Positions 25,157-33,662 of a stretch of 42,603 nucleotides of DNA are shown one piece after another. Where the stretch lies: positions 1 through 42,603 of the forward strand of contig CAZFLR010000019.1 of NCBI GenBank assembly GCA_964519385.1, given 5' to 3'. Every line of letters starts with the position of its first letter. The stretch's first letter is position 1. The notes below the pieces were generated by a model that worked only from the letters and a program-made list of their open reading frames with translations, was not told where the DNA came from and did no database searches. The translations under genes were made by a program, and so were the position numbers. This DNA is from SVFI01 sp964519385. GTDB lineage: Bacteria > Bacillota > Clostridia > Lachnospirales > Lachnospiraceae.

Positions 25157-26271
25157 TTTTTAATTGTTCCTCCTTTCTCGTAATATTTCCAATAATAATT
25201 ATGACATTTAACACCTAATTTAATTGATTGATATATATTAGATGTGCTTTTTAAATTAAAATATTTTGCACCATCTTTAATGCTGCAGAAAATTTTCTCA
25301 ACTGTGTTATTTTCATCCATTATACAAACTGGTCGCATTTTTGATGGAATATCATATTTATCAAAACTTTCATTTTCAAATCTCCAAATATAGTATCCAG
25401 CGGAAAGTTGAACACCATGACAATTTAATAATATTGAATTACTATTAATTCCAGTTAAATCTTGTGCTTCTTTGGCTGTTTTATAATCTGATATATATTC
25501 TCCAAGTGAATTATATTGAAAAATTCTTCTGTGTCTTTGTTTAGGGGTGTACACTTCATGATTTTCATCTACCCAAATGTAACCTTTGTAGCTATAATCA
25601 CATTTATTTAAAACAGCTGATATTCCGCCTCGACTGATTCCAGTTTTTCTCTCAGCATCAGTAACACATTCATATTCCGCAATAAAATTCAAGTTTAAAT
25701 CATATTGTTTTATACATTTTGAATAAGCTGGTTTTATATTAAGTATCGGAGGTTCACCGTGTTTTGTCCAAATATAGCCACCACCAGTTTTATTATGTTT
25801 ATTTGCACACATAGTTATAGAATTATCATGGATTCCAGTCTCTCTACTTGCTTCCATAATACTGTCATATGTTTTAATAAATGTTCCATCGAGAGTATAT
25901 TGATCAACTGATATTAAATTCTTTTTTGAAACATTTTCTCCACCTTTGGTTTCATTATATCCATCAATATAAGAATTAAATTTACTTATCCAAAATATTT
26001 CTTTTTCGTTTAATATTTTTAATAAATTTTCTTTTTTGTCGGAAATATATTTTGCAACTTCTACTATAGTAAAATGGTCAACTCCATATTTTCTCATTGC
26101 TCTATATAAAGCACATTCTCTTTTGTCTATTGTTTTTGAAGAACTTTTATGGGCTGAAAATCGAGAATTAATTGTATTGATTGTTTGACCAACATACACC
26201 TTGTCATTTATATCATTGATAATTTTATATATGTATCCTTCATACATACCAGTTTCTTTATTATAAGCCAT
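25153..26271 (-). CDS. GIY-YIG homing endonuclease, free-standing
   Basis: A 372-residue enzyme with an N-terminal GIY-YIG nuclease: GYIYKIINDINDKVYVGQT (residues 12-30), an arginine in INSRFSAH and the glutamate in LNEKEIFWISKF. Then come at least four NUMOD1/IENR1-type repeats in the form Y.l.G.fi..y.s..eA....gi....I..... (for example LDGTFIKTYDSIMEASRETGI) that contact DNA. GAGGAGG precedes the ATG. It is inserted between the portal-side small genes and the protease gene, and its stop overlaps the protease start. A broken gene end lies just upstream (26287-26382), so insertion or drive may have damaged a neighbour. Confidence 0.95.
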   Translation of the reverse strand: MAYNKETGMYEGYIYKIINDINDKVYVGQTINTINSRFSAHKSSSKTIDKRECALYRAMRKYGVDHFTIVEVAKYISDKKENLLKILNEKEIFWISKFNSYIDGYNETKGGENVSKKNLISVDQYTLDGTFIKTYDSIMEASRETGIHDNSITMCANKHNKTGGGYIWTKHGEPPILNIKPAYSKCIKQYDLNLNFIAEYECVTDAERKTGISRGGISAVLNKCDYSYKGYIWVDENHEVYTPKQRHRRIFQYNSLGEYISDYKTAKEAQDLTGINSNSILLNCHGVQLSAGYYIWRFENESFDKYDIPSKMRPVCIMDENNTVEKIFCSIKDGAKYFNLKSTSNIYQSIKLGVKCHNYYWKYYEKGGTIKN

Positions 26272-26286
26272 AGTTTCCTCCTCAAT

Positions 26287-26382
26287 TTAATAAGGACGCA
26301 ACATTTCGCCACGTCCAATCAAAATTTTAGCAATGTGATTGGAGCATACCCAATCATTCGTTACATTGGAGAAAGCTAGATG
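26287..26382 (-). pseudogene. Short gene remnant upstream of the GIY-YIG gene
   Basis: In the 170-base gap before the GIY-YIG gene one frame reads FSNVTNDWVCSNHIAKILIG and on to RGEMLRPY-stop, which looks like the end of a genuine protein. It has no start codon: an in-frame TAA lies about 31 codons upstream. AGAGG occurs close to the beginning, so a very short gene with a non-standard start cannot be excluded. I do not recognise the family. Confidence 0.4.
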
Positions 26383-26443
26383 TTATTCCTCTGTTTAAAC
26401 AAAGAAATTTAGGTATAAAAATACCACTCAGATAGGAGAACGA

Positions 26444-26626
26444 CTAAATATACAACATATTCGTGTATTGAATTTTTGATTTATCTATATCATTTTCTGA
26501 AAACTGCAATTTGTCAGTGTTCAGAAATGTATAAATACCATTTCTTTCGTCTACTTTTTGAAAGCCGAGTCGTAAGAGGGCAGTAGAAGTAGACGCGTCT
26601 GTTGTGCGGATAAAGTTTTGTTTCAT
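26444..26626 (-). CDS. Small phage protein (MKQNFIRTTDAST...)
   Basis: A 60-residue protein with GGAGG upstream of the ATG. It reads MKQNFIRTTDASTSTALLRL, then GFQKVDERNGIYTFLN and ends KIQYTNMLYI. I take it as a member of the small, widely found phage proteins with an F(I/V)RTTD start and (G)xYTFLN core; their function is unknown. It lies in a short-gene block between portal and GIY-YIG genes. It is complete at both ends. Confidence 0.75.
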   Translation of the reverse strand: MKQNFIRTTDASTSTALLRLGFQKVDERNGIYTFLNTDKLQFSENDIDKSKIQYTNMLYI

Positions 26627-26630
26627 GTGG

Positions 26631-26752
26631 TTATGATGCCTCCTTTGGAATTTTAGTCCAAGTTAGTTTTGTGCCATCTGGAAGTTCAATCCATTTTCCA
26701 AAAAATAATCTTTTAAAGGTTTAGAATAACAGTAAAAATATTTATGTTCCAA
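26631..26752 (-). pseudogene. Very small gene with a T TTT TTG shift site or frameshift
   Basis: A TTG at 26752 with GAGGAG seven bases upstream opens MEHKYFYCYSKPLKDYFLENG, which resembles the beginning of small DUF5659-like phage proteins, but the frame stops at 26663 after 29 codons. The minus-one frame continues GKWIELPDGTKLTWTKIPKEAS to a stop at 26631, just before the next gene. The two frames overlap at T TTT TTG (26705-26699), exactly phased as a minus-one slippery heptamer. A one-base loss or gain in the T run, or a programmed shift, would give about 40 residues. Confidence 0.4.
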
Positions 26753-26767
26753 AATAACACTCCTCAA

Positions 26768-28312
26768 CTACATCTTATTTTTTTCTTGTTCTTTTGTATT
26801 TTCACCTTCTGTTGTTAATACGTCTTTTTCTTGCCCACCACTTGATTTATTACTACTTTGAGTGTATGCGCTCTGAAGTGGTATCCAAGTAGAATGCAGT
26901 GACAACACATCGTTTTCTAGGAATTGCATTCTTAACACTTCCAATGGGCTAAAACCATCTAATGCAGCGACAGCCATTTTTACAGGAATTCCCGCATTTG
27001 CCGATTCCATTAATTCCTTTTTCTTTTCATTCTTCATCCAAGGGGAAGTTTCAAGATATTTAACTTTTGCAGGATTCGATAAGATATAAGATAAGTGTCG
27101 ATTCATCCATGCTTGAATTTGTCCTAACAATGGTTTTAAAGCTTGCATCATATCGGCAATTTGATGCGCCCTATAAATCGACGCACCTTGCTTTTCGTCA
27201 TTGAGCACCATTGAGCCGCCAGATATTTTAAAAAGATTACTCATAGAATTTGCAATCATATCTGTGTCATCGGTAGTAGTGCCTTTAAATTCGACTGCTT
27301 CAATAGGAAGAGGAGATATTACAGAAGACACACAATCAGGTAAAGAAGCTTCAAGTTTATAGTAATAGCTCAACGCCGTATCGATGTCAACTTCGAAGTC
27401 CGAAGGATCATCACTGCCAGACATATGATTTAATCGTGCTACCAATAATTTATAAATAGATAATTCGTCTTTCACGGCAACAATTGATTGAAGATCAATG
27501 TTATCAATGATAGACTCGAACAATGATAAGTAGGGGGCTATGCAAAGCGTAGGGTCTTCAATCCCTATTTTTATACAAATAGTTTTTTCTGGATTTAACT
27601 CTTGCCATCGCAATTTACTATCTTTTTTATATGTGTCATACATTGATTTGAATTCAGAATCCCAGTATTCTAGTAATTCTTCTCGCTTTTTGAAATATGT
27701 AAAATCAAATGCAAAATTAAGAGTGCCGTCCATATTTGTAGAGCTTACTTTACAATATTCGCCATCTAATGGGTATATAAAAAATCCAGTATCGTCCTCG
27801 TAAATATAACCATACGCAGCATCTTCAATCCATGCGGTAACTAACAATTTATATATTTCGGAGTGAAGATTCATCTGATCCACTTTAACACAAGTATCAT
27901 AGTAATCTTTCAATACTGTTTCTTTATTATTTTCTTCAGTTATATTGATACTCGGAGATAATGTCATTGCAGTGAGATCAATTTGCTGAGCATTATAATT
28001 GACTAATCTGCGATATGGTTGTGAAACTCGATATAAGAAGCGGCTTAAATTTCTAAGACTGTTTTCATTTGATTGTGGGTTTTTCATATATGCACGAAGA
28101 TTTTCTTTACTATAAATTGTATAAGTTCGTGATTGGTTTTTTGTTAAATCCAATAAATTTATAGCTTCTTGCGCTTTTGCGTATAGCTCTTTTCGACGAT
28201 CTTGTTTTTGGAATTCTCGTATTTCTGTTGCTGTATATTTCTTCCCAACAGTGGAAGATGAGTTTGTATTTGTAGCAGGTGCATCAGCATCCGCTTTCTT
28301 TGTTCTTGGCAT
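26768..28312 (-). CDS. Portal protein
   Basis: A 514-residue protein with the overall shape of a Firmicutes phage portal. It has a charged N-terminus, NENSLRNLSRFLYRVSQPYRRLVNYNA at about 80, an acidic wing, the stretch IYKLLVARLNHMSGSDDPSDFEVD, KISGGSMVLNDEKQGASIYRAHQI near 380 and a hydrophilic, low-complexity tail. Twelve copies would form the DNA gateway at the capsid vertex. AAAGGAGGTG precedes the ATG, and it lies 16 bases after the large terminase gene, the usual order. Confidence 0.85.
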   Translation of the reverse strand: MPRTKKADADAPATNTNSSSTVGKKYTATEIREFQKQDRRKELYAKAQEAINLLDLTKNQSRTYTIYSKENLRAYMKNPQSNENSLRNLSRFLYRVSQPYRRLVNYNAQQIDLTAMTLSPSINITEENNKETVLKDYYDTCVKVDQMNLHSEIYKLLVTAWIEDAAYGYIYEDDTGFFIYPLDGEYCKVSSTNMDGTLNFAFDFTYFKKREELLEYWDSEFKSMYDTYKKDSKLRWQELNPEKTICIKIGIEDPTLCIAPYLSLFESIIDNIDLQSIVAVKDELSIYKLLVARLNHMSGSDDPSDFEVDIDTALSYYYKLEASLPDCVSSVISPLPIEAVEFKGTTTDDTDMIANSMSNLFKISGGSMVLNDEKQGASIYRAHQIADMMQALKPLLGQIQAWMNRHLSYILSNPAKVKYLETSPWMKNEKKKELMESANAGIPVKMAVAALDGFSPLEVLRMQFLENDVLSLHSTWIPLQSAYTQSSNKSSGGQEKDVLTTEGENTKEQEKNKM

Positions 28313-28328
28313 GTAAATGCACCTCCTT

Positions 28329-30086
28329 TTAATTGAACATAGAAAAACGCCGTCCTTGTCTAATAGGAAGACGAGAAACTAAATCATTGGTATTTATGAC
28401 TCTTTTCTTTTTCAATCTAATCTGATCAACAACATAGTAATTATATTCAAGAGAAGAATATCGGTCTTTTCGCATACCTGATTTTTCTTTTACCTTGATA
28501 AGACCATTTGAAATGTCATGGTCAAGATTTATGAGTTCGTCAATAAGGAATGATGTTTGGTAATAAGGAAGTCTTAATTGAGCTTTCATATTCTCAGTTA
28601 ATTTATTATAACCTTTAATTGATTTTGCCCATCTATCTTCCATATCAGTTTCACTTACCAATAAATTTATATAACCATTTTGCAATGCTGCACGTAATGC
28701 TAAACACATATCATTGTTTTGCTTTGCATTGGCTTTAATTGCATATATACATTTATTAGCGTCTTTTACTTTACATCGAACAGCCAAATCATCGTTATTT
28801 ATAACTGTCATTGCTTTATATGTAACGCCAAACATAGGGTCATATTTATCTACCATTACACTATCTAAAATCGCTTGTCCAATACCCGAACAGTCAAGTC
28901 CGCAAAAATCCATGTCATACTGATAAAAATAACGCATTAACCATAAGCCTAATTCTTCTGTAAGCAATCCTTCTTTCGTATCAATAAATGATATATTACT
29001 AATAGAACTATTGTCTTCATAATTCATACATTGATTAAATATAAAACAGCTTGCATCATTGTCATGTTTACGAGAAGCCAGTAAAGCTACGTCAAGCGAT
29101 AATATACGTTTTTCATTTGCTTGTTTTTTAGGAATTTGAATGCCTGTTTCTCTATAAAAATCAAGCGGTTTTAAACTATCTTGTAAAATTCTCCGACTGT
29201 TAAGTACATTAAAATTAAACAACGCATCTTCCGATGAACCGTAGAATTTACCCTCACGTTCCATCATAAAAGATATATCTGAAAATGTTTCCTCGGACAT
29301 TTCATTTTCGATAGATTCACGCATTAAAAGACCTTCGGCAATACTTAACTGATAAGGAAGATCACATATAAAGTAATTACGTTTATCATCTAAAAAGTTA
29401 GCAGTATAAGCTTTTACTGTTTCAAACATTTCGCTCGCTTTATACCAAGCTGATGACATCATGAATTCTTTGTTCATTTCTCGAAGATGTTGATATTCTG
29501 GTTTCCTTAAATAACCCGGCTGTCTTGGAGAAGAGTTCATTGGTCGCATAACCGTATCGTATATTTTTCTTGGAATCATCCTCGCCTCATCCCCAATAAT
29601 TACATTCGCACGAGCACCTCTACTGGTTTCTCCTGCAACACGAACTTGAATCCAAGAACCATTTTTGAACCAAACGCCACAATCATTTAAGCCTGTACTT
29701 GTTTTTCTAATTTCATTACATAAAAAAGGAGAGTGTATCATAAAATCATCTGTTATTTTTAATACAATTTCTTTCCCTTGTTTAAATGTTGCACTAAATG
29801 CAACAATTTTTGTACCCGGATATAATATACAGCGAACACAGGCGTATAAAGATACTAAATAAGTTTTCCCAATACCTCTCGCTGCAATAAAATAGAAATA
29901 GTCATAAGTCATCATTGCATAAATGAGGATTTTTTGAAAAAGTTTTAGGTGAATACCCATCAATTCTTCCACAAACCGCTGTGGGTTTGCACGATAGTAC
30001 GAAGCCCTTCGTATAACTGTATGCATCATCCTATCGGCTTTGCTTTGCTGTATCTCTTTAGCTGTCATTTTTCTTTCGGAAGCCAT
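28329..30086 (-). CDS. terL: Terminase large subunit
   Basis: A 585-residue packaging motor. Walker A is IAARGIGKTYL (about 70), Walker B plus catalytic glutamate is ANVIIGDEARM (about 165), followed by the coupling region with SSAWYKASEMFETVKAY. The nuclease domain has acidic residues in ILSLDVALL (about 330), CGLDCSGIGQAIL (about 420) and the YYVVDQIRLKKK end. It cuts concatemeric DNA and drives it into the prohead. It follows the small terminase-like gene by two bases. Confidence 0.95.
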   Translation of the reverse strand: MASERKMTAKEIQQSKADRMMHTVIRRASYYRANPQRFVEELMGIHLKLFQKILIYAMMTYDYFYFIAARGIGKTYLVSLYACVRCILYPGTKIVAFSATFKQGKEIVLKITDDFMIHSPFLCNEIRKTSTGLNDCGVWFKNGSWIQVRVAGETSRGARANVIIGDEARMIPRKIYDTVMRPMNSSPRQPGYLRKPEYQHLREMNKEFMMSSAWYKASEMFETVKAYTANFLDDKRNYFICDLPYQLSIAEGLLMRESIENEMSEETFSDISFMMEREGKFYGSSEDALFNFNVLNSRRILQDSLKPLDFYRETGIQIPKKQANEKRILSLDVALLASRKHDNDASCFIFNQCMNYEDNSSISNISFIDTKEGLLTEELGLWLMRYFYQYDMDFCGLDCSGIGQAILDSVMVDKYDPMFGVTYKAMTVINNDDLAVRCKVKDANKCIYAIKANAKQNNDMCLALRAALQNGYINLLVSETDMEDRWAKSIKGYNKLTENMKAQLRLPYYQTSFLIDELINLDHDISNGLIKVKEKSGMRKDRYSSLEYNYYVVDQIRLKKKRVINTNDLVSRLPIRQGRRFSMFN

Positions 30087-30088
30087 GA

Positions 30089-31150
30089 TTATTCACCTTC
30101 GTTTCTGAATATTGTTTGATAAATATCCTCGGCAGTACCGTCTTCATTATATTCGGGTTTAGTAACTGTATATTGTTTTATGTATTCATCATACTCTCTT
30201 GAATATCCATTATCTAAACCTAACGCTCTTGCGAGATGTCCCTTGAACCAAACTCTTAGATATTTCCCAATACCATCGCAATCTGCAAACTCTGGTTCTG
30301 GCTCGAAAACGGGGTCATGTTCTTCCCATTGTTCGATCATCTGTCCAAACGACAATGAATCCATTAATCCGTTTCCTGAATTTTGACGTGGTAAAATATT
30401 GATAGAAGATAATAGTTCTGTATATGTTCTATCTAAATCTTTTGTATTTTGACCAGCTTTTGTCGCTTTATTTATCTCCCATTTTTTAAATGCTAAACGC
30501 TCAAAAATAGTTTCTTGAGCTTTGGTATTACACTCATATCTGGTAATCCAATCTTGATACTCATTCTCTAAAAACATCAGATCTTCATTGGAGTAGGAAT
30601 TACCAAATCGTTTTCTTGCTGATTTTAACGTTTTTTGCACAATCTTTGTATCTTCAGGTGAATTCTCTTGTTTAATATCTTCATCTATAAATTCGCTCTC
30701 AGCAAAGGTTTTGTCCTTATATTGTTTCAATGATTTTACAATCACCAAAAGTTGTTGTGCAGCAGTGCTTCTTATTTTTTCACCAGTTCCCTCAGCAATA
30801 CTGTTTAATTGTTCATAATAGTCTTTCTCATTAAAATACCAATCTAACTTTCTAAACACCGCAATGGTCTTTTCTTTATTGTCAGTTCTAATTTTTGTCT
30901 TCTTATCAATATCTGTCATCATATCTAACAGACATTCCTTACATGCATAATGTTCAATGCCATCAGGATAATTTTTAGAACTATAAAAACAATTAACTGC
31001 TTTCCAATTACCGCAATGAGGACAATAAACAAGTTCCTCATTTATGATACGGTTGTAAATATTGGACAGTTTTTTATATTCTTGGCGCAAATTTGCAATA
31101 TTAGTTTTTTTTAATTCGTTATCATTGAGAACGTCTAATAATTTTGCCAA
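30089..31150 (-). CDS. Probable terminase small subunit, zinc-ribbon type
   Basis: A 353-residue protein directly upstream of the large terminase. It contains a zinc ribbon YCPHCGNWKAVNCFY ... HYACKECLLDMM (residues 40-80), helical regions and an acidic C-terminus with FEPEPEFADCDGIGKYLRVW. Large small-subunit proteins with N-terminal zinc ribbons occur in Clostridia phages; they recognise packaging sites. The start is TTG at 31150, five bases after AAGGTGAT. The role is inferred mostly from position. Confidence 0.7.
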   Translation of the reverse strand: MAKLLDVLNDNELKKTNIANLRQEYKKLSNIYNRIINEELVYCPHCGNWKAVNCFYSSKNYPDGIEHYACKECLLDMMTDIDKKTKIRTDNKEKTIAVFRKLDWYFNEKDYYEQLNSIAEGTGEKIRSTAAQQLLVIVKSLKQYKDKTFAESEFIDEDIKQENSPEDTKIVQKTLKSARKRFGNSYSNEDLMFLENEYQDWITRYECNTKAQETIFERLAFKKWEINKATKAGQNTKDLDRTYTELLSSINILPRQNSGNGLMDSLSFGQMIEQWEEHDPVFEPEPEFADCDGIGKYLRVWFKGHLARALGLDNGYSREYDEYIKQYTVTKPEYNEDGTAEDIYQTIFRNEGE

Positions 31151-31213
31151 TTAATCACCTTCTTCCTTCCTATAATATCAAGGATTTTTCAGACTTTTCT
31201 TTAAATATTTACC

Positions 31214-31393
31214 TCAAAAACAGAGCCGAAAGTGATGAATATCGTAGTATCTGGTACCGAATAGATGATTTGAGCGTATAGTTTTAAAAGCATCCTCTTT
31301 TCCTGCTTTATAAAGGCTATTTTCCCTCTGATCAACTATGATGATGAACCTTCCGTGTCTAAAGGAATCATGTCCCAGCTTCCTTCGTCCCAT
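31214..31393 (-). other. GC-richer gap with a doubtful 59-codon frame
   Basis: The gap of about 300 bases between the homing endonuclease and small terminase has no clear gene. A minus-strand frame from ATG 31393 encodes 59 residues (MGRRKLGHDSFRHGRFIIIV...) but has no Shine-Dalgarno and uses AGG, CGG and CTG codons that are rare in this genome. The region also holds paired segments such as GGAA/TTCC and GGTACC and is GC-richer than its surroundings, so it may be a structured RNA or a degraded insertion instead. Confidence 0.3.
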
Positions 31394-31434
31394 CTATTCA
31401 TACACTGAGTGCCAGCCAAGCTTTCTATTCCATA

Positions 31435-31468
31435 CAAAAAAGAGAAGTAAGTAATCAACTCACTTCTC
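31435..31468 (-). terminator. Intrinsic terminator after the homing endonuclease
   Basis: Stem GAGAAGTGAGT / ACTTACTTCTC followed by six to seven T on the minus strand. The stem overlaps the last codons and stop of the endonuclease gene. Confidence 0.8.
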
Positions 31469-33188
31469 CAAAATCTTTTACATAATCCCTATAATACATC
31501 CAGTGTAAAGGTTTTCCGTTTTTTGATTTTCCGGCAATATGCGATTTAGTATTACAAGCATAAGATATATTACTTATGCCAGTTTCTCGAATAGCATCTG
31601 CAATTTTATTATATATTTTCATAGTATCTATACAAATTACTTCTGTATGATAACCGTCCGATGTATAAGTACAAACATTTAAACTATTCCCGATTTTTAA
31701 ATATTTACTTATTGTTCCATAATCTTTATTATATTTTCTCGACAAATCCGTAATAGTATCGCCGTTATTGTAGTCAGCCCAAATATTTTTAATATGATTT
31801 GGAATTGTGTGATAATAACAATAATCCCAATCAATGTCATCTAAATCAAAATAATTATCTAGTTCACTTTTTAAAATATGTTCTTTGATGTACCCAATAT
31901 CGGAATTATAACAATCTATCCTTATAACTTTTATTCCTTGTTCCTTTGCGAGCCTATCTTTTTCAAAATCAATAATTTGCGACACAGAAAGAGATTGTTC
32001 ACTTAAATTATTATCTTCGTAATGAAATCTACCGTCCATTTCAATAATAATATTTTTCGATGGGATATAAAAATCATAAATACCAAATTTATTTTTATTC
32101 TTCACTTTAAAATTGCACCAATCAAATTTCTTTTCATCTTCGAATTCTATGTTTAAATAAGATAATAAATTGTACATTATTTTATTTGGAAAACTTCTAC
32201 TCTCTGAACAACATTTGCAATTAAACCCTCTTGTTTTAACTTTGTGTATTGATAATGACTTGGATATTGCACCACAATTGTTGCATTTAAAAAGAACTTT
32301 TTTGCTTGTTCCTTGCGTATATTTATATCCATCGTCTGGATTTGCTAATAGACTTGCTAACTCTGGATTTGTTGTCCACATGTCGTTCACTCCACGAACT
32401 ACAGTATCAGTTCCACCTCTGCAAATAGGGCAACCTCTATTTGCGTGTATAATAGAGCCGGGTTCAGCTCGCCATTCATGATTACAAATTTTACACTTGT
32501 GCAAAATTTTTGTATCTGAATTTACATATTCTTCTATTGGAAATATATTTGGATTTTGTGATTTTAAAATCTCTTTATATTCTTCGTCTGATATTTTGTA
32601 TACTTTTGAACACTTTGGACAAGGAGCATGATTATTTCTTTGACTTAATAATGCATCTGGCGTTGTTTCCCATTCGTAGCCACAGATTTTATGTCGGATT
32701 TTTATAGGATCTTTTTTCTTAGTATATTTACTTAAAATATCATACTCATTTGGATAGGTAGAATTCAATTTATCAATAAACCATTCATGTGATTTTGTCT
32801 TTTTTAATGATGTTAAAAATCCTCTGCATTCATTATGCGTGCTACCATGTAACAAACTTCCTACTTTTCCCATAAAAATATTTTTACATATTAAACATCT
32901 ACATTCTATGGGCGTATTTCTATCTTTATATGTTCCAAGCACCTCAACATTTTTATTTACTTCTTTCATTCTTAACTTAAATGTATAATCATTCACATAA
33001 TGTCCGTTACACACAGAGCATCCATATTTTAATACATTCGTTGGTGTAGCAGACCAATGATAATCATCAATAGTACATCTAAAATCAATTTTTGTTGCAC
33101 CATTAACATATTTACCACAAATTTCTACTTGTGGATATTTCTCATGTAACTCTTGTTCAAATTCTTCATGTGTTTTTAATTTTGCCAT
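31455..33188 (-). CDS. Zinc-ribbon / Vsr-like homing endonuclease, free-standing
   Basis: A 577-residue protein. Residues 1-340 hold six or more tandem treble-clef-like ribbons (IDFRCTIDDYHWSATPTNVLKYGCSVC, IRHKICGYEWETTPDALLSQ, HKCKICNHEWRAEPGSI, FKCNNCGAISKSL). At about 370-440 is a Vsr/EDxHD-like nuclease: YDFYIPSKNIIIEMDGRFHY, a D-K helix, then QGIKVIRID. The C-terminus has an HTH (DTITDLSRKYNKDYGTISKYL) and a NUMOD1-like unit (DAIRETGISNISYA). It resembles the I-Bth0305I type of homing enzyme. It lies between the tRNA/recombinase block and the terminase; no intron is seen beside it, so it is free-standing. ATG at 33188 after GGAGAAATGATGA. Confidence 0.85.
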   Translation of the reverse strand: MAKLKTHEEFEQELHEKYPQVEICGKYVNGATKIDFRCTIDDYHWSATPTNVLKYGCSVCNGHYVNDYTFKLRMKEVNKNVEVLGTYKDRNTPIECRCLICKNIFMGKVGSLLHGSTHNECRGFLTSLKKTKSHEWFIDKLNSTYPNEYDILSKYTKKKDPIKIRHKICGYEWETTPDALLSQRNNHAPCPKCSKVYKISDEEYKEILKSQNPNIFPIEEYVNSDTKILHKCKICNHEWRAEPGSIIHANRGCPICRGGTDTVVRGVNDMWTTNPELASLLANPDDGYKYTQGTSKKVLFKCNNCGAISKSLSIHKVKTRGFNCKCCSESRSFPNKIMYNLLSYLNIEFEDEKKFDWCNFKVKNKNKFGIYDFYIPSKNIIIEMDGRFHYEDNNLSEQSLSVSQIIDFEKDRLAKEQGIKVIRIDCYNSDIGYIKEHILKSELDNYFDLDDIDWDYCYYHTIPNHIKNIWADYNNGDTITDLSRKYNKDYGTISKYLKIGNSLNVCTYTSDGYHTEVICIDTMKIYNKIADAIRETGISNISYACNTKSHIAGKSKNGKPLHWMYYRDYVKDFGEVS

Positions 33189-33239
33189 TCATCATTTCTC
33201 CAATCTCTCCATATCAAAACATTTGTAATAGGAAGAGAA

Positions 33240-33350
33240 GGGCGGTTGGATATGGAGTACAACCATTTACAGAGTTTGCAACTCTCTGTTATCCTTCTCT
33301 CGATTCCCGACCATCTGCATCGAACAGATTTACAATCCTCTTGATCGGCA
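33240..33350 (-). other. tRNA-like structured stretch (degenerate Cys-like and T-arm-like elements)
   Basis: Two tRNA-like pieces lie in tandem on the minus strand. The first has CCGATC/GGTCGG closing an ATCTG-TTCGATG-CAGAT hairpin, a perfect T-arm look-alike. The second could form an acceptor (GGTCGGG/TCCAACC, one mismatch), an anticodon arm with loop TTGCAAA (GCA, Cys) and a T-arm-like ATGG/CCAT hairpin with loop TTGTACT. Neither makes a standard tRNA: the D-arm and variable loop are poor. They may be decayed tRNA genes or a tRNA-like regulatory RNA. The rest of the 33190-33446 gap holds nothing else I recognise. Confidence 0.35.
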
Positions 33351-33446
33351 CAATATTTACTTCTCTGTTTTAATCACAAAATAGAGAAGTATTTAATAGA
33401 AAATTTCATACAAAAAGAGCCTTAATATTTCACAAGACTTAAAAAA

Positions 33447-33532
33447 CGCAGTGTACAAGATTCAAACTTGTAAGCCGAATAAACGACCGACTGATTAGCA
33501 ATCAGCTCCAATACCAATTATGGGAACACTGC
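33447..33532 (-). tRNA. tRNA-Ser (GCT)
   Basis: An 86 nt class II tRNA. Acceptor GCAGTGT/ACACTGC, anticodon arm with loop carrying GCT, long variable arm (TCGGTCGTTTATTCGGC) and T-arm ACAAG-TTTGAAT-CTTGT. It is the tRNA nearest the homing endonuclease. CCA is not encoded. Confidence 0.9.
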
Positions 33533-33544
33533 ATATAAATAAAT

Positions 33545-33572
33545 AGGAGAGTAGATTATAGGTCTACTCTCC
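33545..33572 (-). terminator. Hairpin downstream of the tyrosine recombinase
   Basis: A 10 bp stem GGAGAGTAGA / TCTACTCTCC followed on the minus strand by TATTTATTT. It is likely a terminator, or a processing hairpin before tRNA-Ser. Confidence 0.6.
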
Positions 33573-33662
33573 AAAAAAAAATTTTCTTTAAATTTGTATA
33601 CAAAAATAACCGCCCAGCAAATTTTAGATGGTGGATGTAGATGCGAAAAGGGATGGCAAAAG

